Assembly (NCBI GenBank): GCA_022605955.1
Contig: JAKCOZ010000011.1
Coordinates: 6,143,990 to 6,207,989 of the forward strand
From: Rallus limicola
Lineage: Eukaryota > Chordata > Aves > Gruiformes > Rallidae
DNA length: 64,000 nucleotides
Direction of reading: 5' to 3'
Below are positions 42,751-56,400 of this stretch, piece after piece; position 1 is the stretch's first letter; each line of letters starts with the position of its first letter. Under the pieces are notes generated by a model. It saw only the letters and a program-made list of their open reading frames with translations, was not told the DNA's origin and searched no databases. Both the position numbers and the translations under genes were made by a program.

Positions 42751-45087
42751 TTCAGTTGGTCTTCATTTAAAAATTTCCAGGGAAGCAAAATCCACCACAA
42801 CCTTTGGTTACAGATGCTAATTAAGCTCACTTTGAAAATATGGGTCTTATTACTAGTCTGAATTTGTCTAACTTTAGTTTCCACTCATTTGAACTTGCTA
42901 TAATTTTGTCTGCCAGATTGGAGCATTGATATTTATTTCGGAGGTTCAAGTGGGTCCCTGTAGGTTTTATGGTGATGGCAAATACAACAAGGAGGTGGGT
43001 AAGAAAGGAGGTTGCAGCGATGGGTCTCAGGGAGATGACAGAAGCCACAAGGAACTGGACATTGTGGGATGCAGAACTGGTTTGCCTTGTGTGGAGGCTC
43101 GAGCGGCACTATGCAAAAATATTTTTGTCATTTAAGTTTGCTGTGGGTTCACTCTGCAATAGTGGAAGTTCCCTTCCCTATCAACCTCCTACAGTATTCT
43201 CTGAAAAGGAGTTAGTTTTAGTTGAATTACTAGTGAGACTCTTCCAGCCTACCTGAAAAAATGCACTGAGAAAACATTTTTCACTGACTTTGTGGGCTTC
43301 TGCAATTCCTTTAGGATTTTTTTCTTTTGTATTTGGCCAATTGTAAAATCCCTCCTAATTTTTCCAAACAAAAGGAATTTAATTCCTCCTCCACTACCCT
43401 ATACGGAGATACAGGAATGGGATAGTGGGATGTGCATTCTCCCCTGGTTTTTATACGGTGTTTAACTTCACATTTTAAGAAACACAGATGTAATCATGGG
43501 GGCTTTTTCCTTAAGGTTTAGTGACCGTTTGCTCTGTCAAATGTGGCCCTATTGGATAGCAGATACCGAGCCAGAGCAGCCTCTATCATCTCCAAGTTCA
43601 TAATTTTTCCACAGGCAAATTTGCAAATAGAGAGTTGAAACTATATTAAATCCTTGAGATTACTTGGATGGGGCAATGCAGGGAGTTTTGTGGCATTTTA
43701 AAAGTGCTTCTGGAGGAGGAGAGGACTCTGTGTGCTGTCTTCAGTCCTGTCTGGGCCAAGTCACCTCCAAGCTTCCCTGTCATTTTCCCCAAAGGTGTCT
43801 CTAATCACCCACTTGACTTGTTATCCTGTGGTAGCCATGAACATTTGCCATAACCTGCTATTTTGTGATATAGAAGTGCTAAGTATAGGCAGCTGGAGAA
43901 ACCCTCCTAGGACTCTTGTGAGACAGAGGAGCAACTGTGCTGAGAGAAGAGCACCACTGGAGGAAAACAGCTCGGGGGCATTGAAGGCAAGGTTTAATTC
44001 TGAAAGCAAAATGTAGAGGTAGGACATCTCACATTGATTTTCTGCCTCTTGACATCACATTTCTCCAGCGGTGAGAAGTGGAAGGCAGTACACTTGGATT
44101 AGGAGCAGTACCCACAAAGCCTCTTTCCTTTAGGTGAGATGAAATGTCCCTACACAGGCTCTAGTGATGCCACCTGCATTGTTTCCAATCATTTTTAATG
44201 GTTAACTGGGCTATCACTCTTTGATCCATAGGCATCAGTGCTTTTCTATGTTCCTTGTCCACCTTGTTTTAGTTTATATAATTAGTCTGCGCAATGAGCT
44301 TGCCTGGAAAACAGGATTGTAGCACAGGTACAGGACCAAATGTAGAAGATGCATCATTTTTAGGTGATATCTGTAAAAACACAGCTTGCTGTTGTTAACT
44401 CTGTGCTGAAATTATGTTCTGTGTTGTGTTGAAGGCTGAACACAGGATTGAAAGATTTCCAGGAACTGGAGATCAATCCCCTTGCCAATCTCTTTAGCAA
44501 GGCTTCATGTGAGGTTTTGACTTCAGCTGAAGCACCCACGTTTGGCTACTGTAGGCGATGCGGTTCAGTGATCAAAGTAATGGTTGTATTTGTGAGTAGC
44601 TAATGGGCCTTTGCTGGAATCGCTGCTGACCACGCGATAGGCAGCAGCTGCTGATATTGTTTGCTTTGCGGTAGCGTCTGGAAGTCCGATCCCATTGTGC
44701 TAAGCACTATACAATTAATGAAGAGGAGGGGGGAAAAAGAGAGGTCAACCCTGAATTTACACTCTTAAATACAGTACAACTGGTTACAAGATGTACAGCA
44801 GAATACAAGAGGGAGTTGAGGAAACATGAAGAGAGCCATCCGTGTGATAGCAGTGTCTGCAGCCTTGCTTGAGCTCGGTGGTAGTGAGCATGAGTCAAGA
44901 GGGAGTGCAAGAATTATGCTTGAAGGAGCGTGCTGAGATACTTCTGTGGCTCTTCACCTCTTCCCAGGTTTCAGGGGCAGCAGCAAAAAAAGCACAAAGC
45001 TGCTTGCTACAGCTTGTAATGAGAGGCAGACATTATTGGTCAGCATCATCGCCAAAAAAGCTGAATGGGGAAGAAGGTCGGCCTCTC

Positions 45088-45170
45088 CAGGTTAGACTAA
45101 GGGTCCATCCAGGACCCATCACCTTCTCAGTATAGCTAAAAGTGGTCATTCAGTTCCCCTGGAGTGTAAA
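45088..45170. repeat. Possible ancient interspersed repeat
   Basis: GGTTAGACTAAGGGTCCATC followed by CAGGACCCATCACC is reminiscent of the same old family proposed near 31925. The similarity is short, so this is tentative. Confidence 0.3.
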
Positions 45171-45171
45171 A

Positions 45172-45242
45172 CAGAAATAGAGATAGATATAAAGGTAGAG
45201 ATAGAGGTAAGTGTAGAGGTAGATGGAGAGGTAGATATATAT
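45172..45242 (+). repeat. Imperfect GATAGA/GGTAGA repeat
   Basis: Repeated six-base units of the type AGATAG, AGGTAG and GGTAGA, with variation, cover about 70 nt and end in TATATATA. It is a degenerate minisatellite-like simple repeat. Confidence 0.8.
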
Positions 45243-45399
45243 ACCCAGGCTGTAGGGGTTTCCAAATCTGGAAGTTTATATCTGTGTCATTTACTTAATT
45301 GCTGTTGATAGATCTCTGGGAATCTAGCTATCTTTAGGCAGGTGGGAATTATCCCAGAGAAGCCACTAGATCAATTCTTTTGTTTCCTATAGGTCTGTA

Positions 45400-45510
45400 G
45401 TGTCATAGTCATATAGGACTAAGAGGGACCATGTGAGATCATATGATCTGTGCCCCTCCGTGCAGAGTGGGATTCAACATCTGCAGGTCATTCCTATTAA
45501 GTGTAGCCAG
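45400..45510 (-). mobile_element. Decayed CR1-like 3'-end fragment, antisense
   Basis: TCATATAGGACTAAGAGGGACC, then GAGATCATATGATCTGTGCCC, resembles the inverted 3' end of CR1 (the GGAAGGGACC...ATCATCTAGTCC block). Many substitutions indicate an old insertion. Confidence 0.45.
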
Positions 45511-46449
45511 CTAGTTACGTGTATTGCTGCCACTGAAAACAAAAACAAAAACCATGTCCCAAAGAAGGAAAAATCCCAGCCAAAAACTTCATTAAGGTTG
45601 AAATAGATCATTTCAGTGCAGTTAAAAGAATTTTAGAAAATAAACGTAAAAACGAAGGAAGTCAAGCCTAACATTATAAAAGAATGTAGGAATAACTGCT
45701 TGAGAAATGATGGAGGCTTTACACATACATCCAAAATATCCCTGTGCCTCTGAATGAGACTGCTGGCCGTAAAGTGGGAGTCATCACCATGGCATGGCAA
45801 ATAGACCTAGGCTGCTGCCTGCATTGACTGAGGGAAATTGCAGGGTAGAAACCTGTGTGAGAAAGAGCATTGATGCTCTTTAGCATGGCCTCTAGTTCTT
45901 TAGATAGCCTTAGGGAACGAATCCTACAGGCTGCTGTCTGGACTGGGGGAGACAGGACTGAGAATTAGACCTTTCTGCAAAGGTGACTGGTTTACCAAAT
46001 AGGAAGGCAAGCAAGTGGCTGAAAAACATCAGGAGGGCTGCTGACCCAAAGTTTGCAACATAAGCCTGAGATGAAATGGCTCATTGGAAGAGGCGTCTTA
46101 CAGAAGCTCTGAGGAGGAAGTCCCCGGGATCTGTGATGTGGATGCTGGCATGGCCAGAGGAGCCACAGAAGAATCCTGGCAATGGGAGAAAGGCACCTCT
46201 CTTCCTCCTTTCTTCCCTCTTCCTCTCTCAAATATCTCCCTCATAAGGGATTTTTTGTTTGTTTTTGTTTTCATTTTGATTCCTGCTAAAAGCCAACCCA
46301 TGCTGGGTTTTTTTTAATGGGTGAAAAGGAGCGCCGGGGAGGATCTAAGTACCACTGGAGCCTAATTAGGAGCCATAGTATTAGATTCCAAAATTAGATA
46401 GGAAGCTGGGTTTAAGGGTAGTCCAAACCCAACCGGTTCCTAGTTTGGC

Positions 46450-46471
46450 CTGGCCCACGTAGGTGGGCCAG
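46450..46471. repeat. Perfect 9-bp GC-rich inverted repeat, 4-nt loop
   Basis: CTGGCCCAC (46450-46458) and GTGGGCCAG (46463-46471) are exact reverse complements around GTAG. It is a strong hairpin or a dyad-type binding site in the last intron. Confidence 0.9.
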
Positions 46472-49400
46472 ACTGGTTTAGAGCTGTTTTGAGGACAGGC
46501 TGCTTGCCCATGGAGGAAACCGTTCCAGCTGCAGCGGAGCTGGAGCATGGCGCCTGGTCCTCAGCCGGGCCAGCTTCTGCTCTCACCAGTCTGCTCTGCA
46601 GATGCGCTGGAGAGGCTTTTAGTTTAAAGCAATTCTAGCTGTTGCTTTCTCTAGCAGATGAAAACAGCTGAAGGTGATAATTCAGGCTGGCTTTGTATCC
46701 TCTTTTTGCTTCAGACATCAGGATTGCGTATGGAAGTTTATTTTAAACTGAGTTCTCTGTACTCAGGTCTGACTTCCACTTTTTCTGTGTCTCCACCTGT
46801 TGAAGGGCTTATCAAAATGTCTAATGAGTTTTGCCTTTAAACTTTTTAACTTTACAACACCTACCAACAAAGGATTGCACAGTATTTTCCAAACTGCTAC
46901 TGACCTTTGTCACTTGGCTAATACAATTTATTAAAATATCCATCTTATAGCAACAAAAATTTAGCCAGGAAAATCAGGTTACATGCCCAAAGTCACAAAA
47001 TAAATCAGTAACAAGAGCCAGAAAGCAATGCCTCACATTTCCCCTTTCAACAGCTTAATGGACAAGTGGGCTTTCCAAACGTCTAAATAATGAGTGCTTT
47101 ACTTTATTTATTTAATTATTTGGTTTATCATTATTTATTTTCTTTTAACCAATATGCAGTTATCTCATGCAGTATCTTCATGTTATATTTATTTTTCACA
47201 AGCCTATCTCTAGGTTGTCCAAGCTCTCATTGGAAATTCAGAGACTAGTCAGGTTATCCTGATTTAACTACAGGCTTAATTGGTGGGAGTGTGCATTTCT
47301 ATAGCCTATAGTGAGCACAAGGCGGTGATTCTCAGTCACCTGTCACATTTACCATGAGCTCTGCACACTCAAGTGACTGTTCCTGTGGTTTATCTGAGAT
47401 GCAATAACTTGGATTCTAAATTCAGACCGTCAACAGTGATTTTGCTGCTCGTGGTGTAGCCTTATAGAGCAAACAGCCTTATGATGTGAGCTAGTATAGG
47501 CCAAAATCTGTTTCTCCTTCTTATCAACAGTTTTCCAGGAGGATAAAACCCCTATTCAGACTTTACACTATGGAGAAGAAGCCTTTATTTAGAGGCGTCC
47601 AAAGCTGGGCTGGTTTAAGCTCAGCTGACGAATGGAGATGTGAATAATGGATTGAAACTTAGCTTACAGTAGTCTGCCTTTGGCTTAGCAAGAAGCTCAG
47701 ATTGGGTCTGAAATTAATTAAAAAAATATACAGAAGGCTTTACACTGCTTTTATTAAATGAAATTGAAAATCATGTATTGCTGAAGTGGCGCGGTGCTGA
47801 CTATGAGCAGGGATTCAGTGTCCCTAGCCCTGTTACAGAGCCATATTTAGCAATCTGTGTCCTGCCAGATCTGGTGGCAGTTTGGTATCTAATTGGGTGC
47901 TGAGTGCCTAAATGGATGGATTGAAACCTCTGTAGGTCTTTACATTGCTTGGTATGTTTGATTCTTTGATATCAGTGCAGCTCTAGCTAAACCAGCCTGG
48001 TAGTTGTGTGCCAAGATTTTTCCCATCTCCCTGAAGCTCGTGGTGGAGCTCAGGGCAGCCTGTGTTGCACGGTAGTGAGTTCTGCTTTGCAGCTTGTCAA
48101 GAACCACAGCTTTACTCCTGTGATGCTGAGGGTCGGGACATCCCCCAGCTCCTGTCTCTCTGCCCTATGGGGTGAGCACAGCAGTTCGGCTTGGTGTTTG
48201 CCCATGTACCTCCCTGCAGGGCTCCTTTGTGCCATGAGCCTCCCCAGATTTGATTGCTGGGACTTGAGTCATGTTGACGTGTTCGATGGTTTTATCACAG
48301 CCTGATGTTACTGCTGTTCATGTTACTTGGGGGAAATGTTATGTTCTCACTGCAAGGGAAAAAATCCCTGGCCGTAGCTGGGCGAGTTATTTTCCGCTGT
48401 TTTCACTCCAACAGCGTTATTTCCCCTGCTGCTAAAATCCTTAACCTAAGATGGAAATGCCTCCCCGGTGTCTCCCCTCTCATTTCTCCAGTATCCAGAA
48501 GCTTTCTGTGGGCTAAGCGGCCTCATCGCCTTCAGAGAGGCTGCTCACGCAGGCTCTCACGCAGCTCCCGCTCCGGACACAAGCAGATGCTTTCAGCTGC
48601 CTCCCCGCAGGGCAAGGTGTGTCTGTTTACCTCTGTGGACACAGGACTTTGTGCAGGGGAGGAGAAAAAAAAAATCAACTCCAAAACACAAAAAAAAACA
48701 GCATCATGGTCCTGGATGTGAACAGAGACCGAGGATGGAAGTGTACATTGAAGGGATACATGATTTCAGAGGGGAAAAGTGTGGGTTTAGTTGTTTGGAT
48801 GAGGGGGCAGTGTGTGTTTTTATGGATATCTGGGGATTGAGGAGGTGCCTTTTCTTCCTCCATGTATGATATTGTTCAGGGGAAAAAAAAAAAAACAGAA
48901 ATAATCAGACTATCTATGTTGGTAAATGGAAAGGGTTTTTTTTGGCCAGAAGGGTAACAATTTGTAGGGTTTGATTTTTCTCTGGAAAAGAAAAAAAAGA
49001 AAAGAGGCAGCGTGTTTTGAGAACAAGGCCTGAGTAACCAAAATATGTTTGTTTTTGTTTAAATCGCTCAGCAGAGAAATCGTCTCTTGTCTATTGTTAA
49101 AGAGAGAGGTTTAAATCAAAGGCAAATTCTACATATTCTAAAATATACAGACAACTCTTTGAAAGCAAAGCCAAGCAAAACTTTAAAAGAGACCTTCTCC
49201 TTGATGCAGAAGTTTTGAGTTAGTTTACTGTGCAGAGGACTGAGTGGAAAGAAACAGCCCGAGAAACAAATCGCAAATCCTGGTTTCAGAGGCGGAAGTC
49301 GAGGAGAGCATCGTATTAATAGCACATGAGACCTTTCCACAGAGCTTCTCGTCCTGGGCTTTTCCAGCAGCAGCAGCGGCAGCAAGGAAAAGCCTTTGCA

Positions 49401-50397
49401 GTTTGTGGGGATTTTTGTGTTCAGATTTGGCCCAGGAAGGTTTGAGCGAGCTGCAGAGCGAGGGAGCAGAGGGCCTGATCCTCTCATGTTGGGTGGTCCC
49501 TCCTACCACAAATAACCCTATTGAAAACAGAGGGACTATTTGTGGAGTCATTTGTTTGTCAGGAAAAGTAGGGTTTGTAGGATACGGCCTCAATTAGCGG
49601 CCAAATTCCTGGTTATTTTCTTGTGATAAAAACACGGCTCGCTGTCACAGAGATGCACGTAGCATCTCCTCAGTTCCCATTTGAACTCCTTCCACTTGCT
49701 TCATGCTTCTTCCTGTTTCCTCAGCCATGCAAAATTTTCTTCTGGCACCATGCTAGCTCAGATGAGCTGACTGCTTCCCTTCTGCCTGGGACTGATGTGG
49801 CAGCGGGATCTGCATGTGTGCTCCTGCCACTTCCACTACCTGTCAGTGAGGGGACCTGGGGATTGCTCCTGACCTTTGGCTCCCGACCACTGGAGCACAC
49901 TGGGCAGATGATAGTTCCTTCATGTCCCCGCCTGACATCTCTGTAACACCTAACACATCATCCCTGCCATAAATCCTGCTTTTAATATGACCTAGGTACA
50001 GTTGACCCCCTCCAGAGGATGTCCCTCCTGAAAACAGCCTTTCTCGGGATATTTACTTAACGAACAGTTATTCACCCAAAGTGCAGTTTTGGAAATGCTC
50101 TTAATTGCCTGCACCCATTATCACGTGGCAGGCACCCTGGCCAACCCACATGCATTGGTACAGGCAGGGTGACGTCTCTGCTGGCCTCGCGCAAGCTCAG
50201 CATGCAGGAGGATGCTGGGGCAGCTTTCTGGGAGCTGCAGGAGCACTGATAGCAGCGTGATTCAGGGGAGGGAGGGAAGAGTGCTCTCATTACTTCTATT
50301 TTTTGTGGCTCCCTGTTTGGTAGCCCCAATTCATTAGTGGTTTTTAATATTTTCTTGATTCTTTTTTTCCCTGATGAAACTGAAACAAGGGCTGAAA

Positions 50398-50486
50398 GGG
50401 TGGATTTGTTCTTTTTCTTTTTCTCTCTTTCTTTTTCTCCTCCTCTATTTTGTTCTTTTTTTCTTTTTTTTTTTTTTTTTTTTTTG
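50398..50486 (+). repeat. Long polypyrimidine tract with T19
   Basis: Almost 90 nt consist mainly of T and C, ending in about 19 consecutive T at 50467-50485. The complement gives a lysine-rich artefactual frame on the minus strand. Confidence 0.9.
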
Positions 50487-53400
50487 GCTAATCTGAGGCA
50501 TGCTGCCACATCTGAAGCCACTTGGCTCATTATGGATTTCATGGAAACTGATTCCCTGAAAGTGTTTCCATATGTGTGTTCCCAATATATCCCATCCTCT
50601 TCTAAATGGGAGTACAAACTCGCACACGAGCTGGAAATGGCTTCAGGATGTGACAGAGAAGTCATATGACTGGAGTGGCACTGTGTGTGGCCCTCTCTGA
50701 AAGACACGGTGTCCTGTGTGCTGGCTCCCATCCTACAGTAGATCCAGTTTCAAAGAATATCTTCCTTCCCAGCTTCTTAAAAACTTAATCAAGAACCAGC
50801 AAGGAATCCTCTGTCCTCAGGAGGGACATGTATTAGTTGAACAACATTCGAAAGGAAAATTTGGATGGGGAGGAAAAAAGAGGAGTTTAATGGGTGAAAC
50901 TACGGAGCAAGGCCAAGGGCTTCCCCCCCCCTTCCCCTCCCCACCCCTGCAAAACATAGTTTCTTTGTGTCTGCTTGAGGATCAGATGGTATTTCTGAGT
51001 TGCTAGCATGCAGTGGAAAAGTACAATTCATGACAACATTGGAAACAAATATTTATACTGGATAGTTAAGGCACATTTTTCTGAATAAAAAAAAAAATTA
51101 AAAATATACCACTAGCCCTGATGTATATTATCTTCCCATTCACTGGATTTATACAGGATTCATGTGTGGACGCTCACCGTCACCATGCATGCGTTGCAGC
51201 TCGCAGCCCTGCGGTTTCACCCCCTTGCTGTATACAGCACGGCTGAGGTTGCTATCCAAGAAAAGCCTCAAATGTTCCTTCTGATGCGTTTCGGCTGGGG
51301 TTGGCAAAAACCAACAGCGGCTGAAATTAAGGCAGGAAAAATTGGGGAAAACTGAACCAAGAGCGATATGTGCTCGTGTCTGGTGTTTGCACCATGTGGC
51401 GTTGCAGAGCTGCTAGGCTTATTTCCAGGAAATGTTATTTACTTTTTGCTTCCAATGTAGCATGTAGATGGCCTGAGGCTTTAAACAACTGGGGGGGGAC
51501 GGACACTTTTGATATACTACCAATCCCTGTCCACCTGAATCCCCTGTGAAGGCTCAAGACTGAAGTCACTGAGATGAGATGGCAAAGACTGAGTAGTTCA
51601 AAGGTTCCTCATCACACCTGGTCAATGGGGGTCCATGGGTGGCAGGTCACAACTGCTAGCTGAGAACATATTTCTGCAATATGACCATTTGTCCCCCTCC
51701 TGTGGTTCTCATTAGAAAGGTTTATGAGTCCTGTGTAAGTAAATCTTCACAAGAGGCAACCTTGATAAATGAAACAGTAAGGACTGATGCTTTCACAGCT
51801 CCATTTCTGCTCCCATCTAGGAGAGGTTTGTTGTTGCTATTTTCCAGAACAGGAGGAATTCCTACCCACTGATGTTCCTAAATTTAAGATGAGCTACCTC
51901 TTGAGGTATACAGCCACCTGTATTTACAATGCACATTGTCACTGGGCAAGACCCAGGTGCTTAAAGAAAAATCACCTTCTTCCAACACAGTTCATCCAGC
52001 AGTAAAGTCCTACTGAGTGAGCCGTGGAGGTCATGAGGGAGTCCAGTCTGGAGAAGTGCAAAAAGAGCCCGATTTACCGATTTAGCAATATAACAGCCCT
52101 GCTTGGGAAACCTCTCCTCTATTTGCATGAGTGGTACTTTATGGTCGCTTCTAATTATGTTATTTATGGGGTGTTTCTCCCAACAAAGGGCTTAGGTACT
52201 GCGCCATAAATCCAGTGTAAAACATCTATCTGCAAATTAATCCGTGGTATTTGAGGTGCCAAAGTCCTGTTACCCAAATACCAGAAGCCACAAGTGTGCA
52301 GTTTACCGTGTGAACTGGGGTACGGAGGGAAGGAGAGGAGAGACGCCCAACAATAAGGTTCTTGCGTGTTGCATGTCAGGCTCTGAAGGGGTTAAAACGT
52401 TCCTTCCTCCCTCAGACTTTTGTGAGGCTGCTGTGCTTAATAATGTTGCAGTTTAAATGGTCCCAACTAGACCTTGAAGTTAACACCTTGTTGAGGTAAA
52501 GGAATGGAGGGGGGAACAGTTCACACCTTTTCTGCTGCTATTGTTTCCAGGAGATCTGATCTGCTTGAGGTAACCAGGGGAGGGGAATGCAAAAAAAAAG
52601 AAACAAAAAAAGGATGTAAAATAGTTTTATTCTTTTTTTCCTCCCTCTATTTTTTTTTTTTTTAGTTGAAATGAAAAGGAAGGAAAGACCATTAGAAAAC
52701 ACACTATTTCCTATGATAAATGGTGGCAAGTATCTGGATGCCTGCTCATCTCCAAATCGAACTGGGGAGGGGGAAGCCCTGTGCTTTATTTTTGCTCTGG
52801 GCTAGATGTGTGGGAGGAGGGGCCATGAGCTACATTATGTAGTTGAGCACTAGCATAGGTTTGCAGGATCAGATACAGGAGGAAATGGTTTGGGATCCTT
52901 CGGAACTTTGGTCCCAGGCTCCATCCTGCAGCAGCATCCAGAGGGAAGCTGGCACAGCACCTCTGAAGAATCGAAGTCTTGCCCGGAAGGAGGAACAAGA
53001 AGGATCATGCTGTGTGTGATTCACTAAATATTTATTAGAAGAGGCAGATTATGAGAATTTAACAATATGAAGAGCAAAATAACACTCTGCCCCTGATACA
53101 GAAGGATGCTCTGGCAAAACAGAGTTCCAACAAGCAAATAGCCAATGCTTCCCTTCCAAACACATGGCAAAGAATCCTTAAGATTCCCAAACTGAGTGCT
53201 CAAAAACTGGGAAATGTCAGAACTGATGTTGCCTGTGCAACCTTAAATCAGCTTCATACTGCTTATGCATTATATTACAGATTTTAATTACAGCATCACA
53301 TGATACTTTTCCCACGGGATTCCTGCCTCATTCAGCACACGGGATGGACAGTGCTAACTTAATGAGCAACTCTTCAGCATTTTGTTTTCTTCTTCTTGTT

Positions 53401-56400
53401 TGCATTTCCCCAGGCCTTGCTTACTGCAGAGCATTAAATTCAGCTCCAAAGAAGGAATTCTTAATTTCTTAATGGGCCTTGCTCAAATATTTCTTCCGTA
53501 GCACTTACATGCAGGTTGCCACAATGTGGTGTTCCCAAAAAAGAAGGAACCTGCTTTAAAAAGAGCACTGAGACTGACTTGAAGGTCTTGTGTAATTCAG
53601 AGCACCCTCTTTGTGTCACCTACAGCATGTTTTTTTAACCGTATGGCATCTTTAACCTTAGTTTTCAGACCCGTGAGCCTGTTGGCTTCCGCTGTAGCTA
53701 TGAATATTTAGTGCACATGCAAATGAGAAGTCAACATCTTTGCTAGGCACAGAAAATGAGAGAAGTAAAAAATGTGATTTGGAAAGACTGCAACTGAGTC
53801 GCATAGGAGCAGTGTGGTAGAAACATGTATAAAATCTGGTTTGCTCAGGAAATAATCAGGTTGGTCACTTGCATCTTCTGATTTCTTCCAGCAATGGATT
53901 GGGGGAATGTGTAGACTGTGGTCTTCTCTGTTCCTCACAACTGATACATCTCCAGAGGAGGTCAGCTTGTGCGCTGCTTGTGAGAGAGTTCATGTACAAG
54001 GAATAGCATCCTCTCCTGTAATTCAGTCCTGTACTGTACTGCATCTGGAGAAGTAACTTGAATGCTGGTATTTCCTAATTTACTCACTCTTCTCATGACA
54101 GCCCAAATAATATCCTTTTGTTTGTCCCTAGTTGTGTTTATAGTTTTTCAGATTTCTAAAAAAAGCAAATCCAAAGTAACCGTGCCTTCCAAAAGTTTTC
54201 TTTGCAATATCTTACAAACATCTCCCCTTCCCCGAACCCCACACCCCTGGGACCATCATTCCGCTCCTTTTCCACAGGGTTTCTGCCGTTCAAGTGAACG
54301 GAGCTGCTGATGGACCGGTCCTTGACCAGGACTGGCACAGGGATGGGTGTGAACATCTCCACGTTTCAGCTGTATTTGCTGATGTTTCAAAAAATGCTTG
54401 GGACTCGGGACTCCTGGATTTCATTCCAGCCTCTGGACAAGTGTTTTTGTCAGGGTACAGACTCTTCTGCCCATTTTTAGGCAGAATGCTTATGGTTTGT
54501 TCATGTTTGGCTAGATTTTCATGGCATCGTTTCTCACACAAAAGCCACTCCTATTCTAAAGTTCAAGTCCTTACTTCAAAGCATGGAGATGGTACAACTT
54601 TTCAAAGAAAGGCTCCTCTGAGTTTAAGATTAATAAAACAATATATTTTTTCCCAGCAGAAGAGTTTCAGCTGAAATTTTAAGAACAAATAAATGCATAA
54701 ATCACAATTTAGCCCGAGACAGACGCCCAGCATGGACAGTTTCAGCCAGAACATTTAAAGTTTGGCAAAGCTGTAAGAGGCTGAAAATCGTCTCATCATC
54801 TGAAGAGGGAGGCAAACATCATGCAAGGCTGTATTATCAGCTGTAAGTAATACAGGCCACACGTAGAATTCATGGATGCAGAAGTTAGGGAAGGAGCAAA
54901 CAATTTGAATAGATAAATAAGTGCTGCGTCCCAGCCTGAACTGAACTATTGAACAAAAACCCCACAAAATCCAGCCTTGACTTAACACTCGAATTCCCCA
55001 AAAGACAAGTGAATCATTAGCTACTGGTAAATATATTTAAATACATGTAGCTGAGGTTCCTTGAAGCAGGCTATTAAGGGACTGCTGAATACAGCACCGC
55101 TCCATTTTCTTGCACCCTATGATTGTGTATTGACTTGATGTGCTATAAATTTCCTTATCAGACATATGCAATAAGCCAAGGTGACTTAATTTTTTTTGTT
55201 AGTAGTGACCTTATAGCATGAAAAAAGCAAGTCTCAATATTTCTAAGTTATAAAACTTGCCTGTAACCCTTTAAAGTAGATGTCAGCTTGCTGTACACAC
55301 AAGGAGTTAATCTATCCATGGCACATTATGATTTTTAATAATTGGAAGCGATTGGCCAAAGTGCTGTAAACCTGGCAGAAATTTGTTGCCTTATTTTCTG
55401 CAAACCACAAACACAGCTTATTAATTGAGAAATGAACGTTAACCGGCATTAGCTGGCATCTGTAAACAGGAGAGAAATGACCACGGTAGACATTCGGTTG
55501 TGAACAGTGGCGCGGCAGAGCTACAACAGGTAAAGTTGGGTTTTAAGCACGAATACAAAACCATTTTAGATGGCTGCTGGCAAATGCCCAAGTCTAGGTT
55601 TTTTAATGAGGCTTCTGCATCAAAATAAGTGAAACCACATGGAATTTTAATTGTTCGTATTCTAAATATGAAACACACTGGAGCAGTATTCTCCAATCTA
55701 GGATGTTAGCATATATATTGGCATATGACATTACCTCTTTTCTGTTCTGAATGTATAGGCATTATGTTGGAGAGGAATCAGCTTGGAAGATTTAAAAACA
55801 ATGTAACTTGGGCTTCTTCAGATGTAAAGTTGCTGGTTTTGGTTTTTTTTTAATATACTTTTTTTTTTCTGTATTGTCAAGTACAGTGAGCTGATCAGTG
55901 CACATGGAGAAAGATGATCGCTTGCTCTGCTTGTAGCCATGTTTCCCTTTCTGGCAGCACAAAACAATGTGTCTTCTCTACACAAGTGTGGTTTTGCAAT
56001 CCTGCGGCCACAATGTAGGGCGGAGGATCTATGCTTCACCCATTTAATACAAGCTATCACGAGAGTGGGAATTCACAGATGCAAATTGTTTTCTTGCTCT
56101 GACGGAGGAAAAATTAACATAAATCTTTAATCCTACTGGGGAGAGGAATAAATAAATTATTTACTTGCACTGTCATGTTGCTATATTGCTGATCGACATC
56201 GCTATTTGTGTGCAAGTAGATATACAAGGATGGGTGCTGTACCAGAAGAGCTATTTGTCTTCCCAGTCCAAGAAAGACACCTAAACATATATAAATGAAT
56301 ATGCATCTAGTGTTTGCAAGTTAAAGCCAAAATCAGCCTTTAAGATGAGAAGGAAGAGATGGAGGATGAAAATGTATTGGTGAGATTGCATAGTAGTGAG

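Noticed and set aside
50072..50731. 219-codon minus-strand frame
   Set aside because: Kept open by a polypyrimidine tract that reads as poly-Lys; no homology recognised and no splice context.
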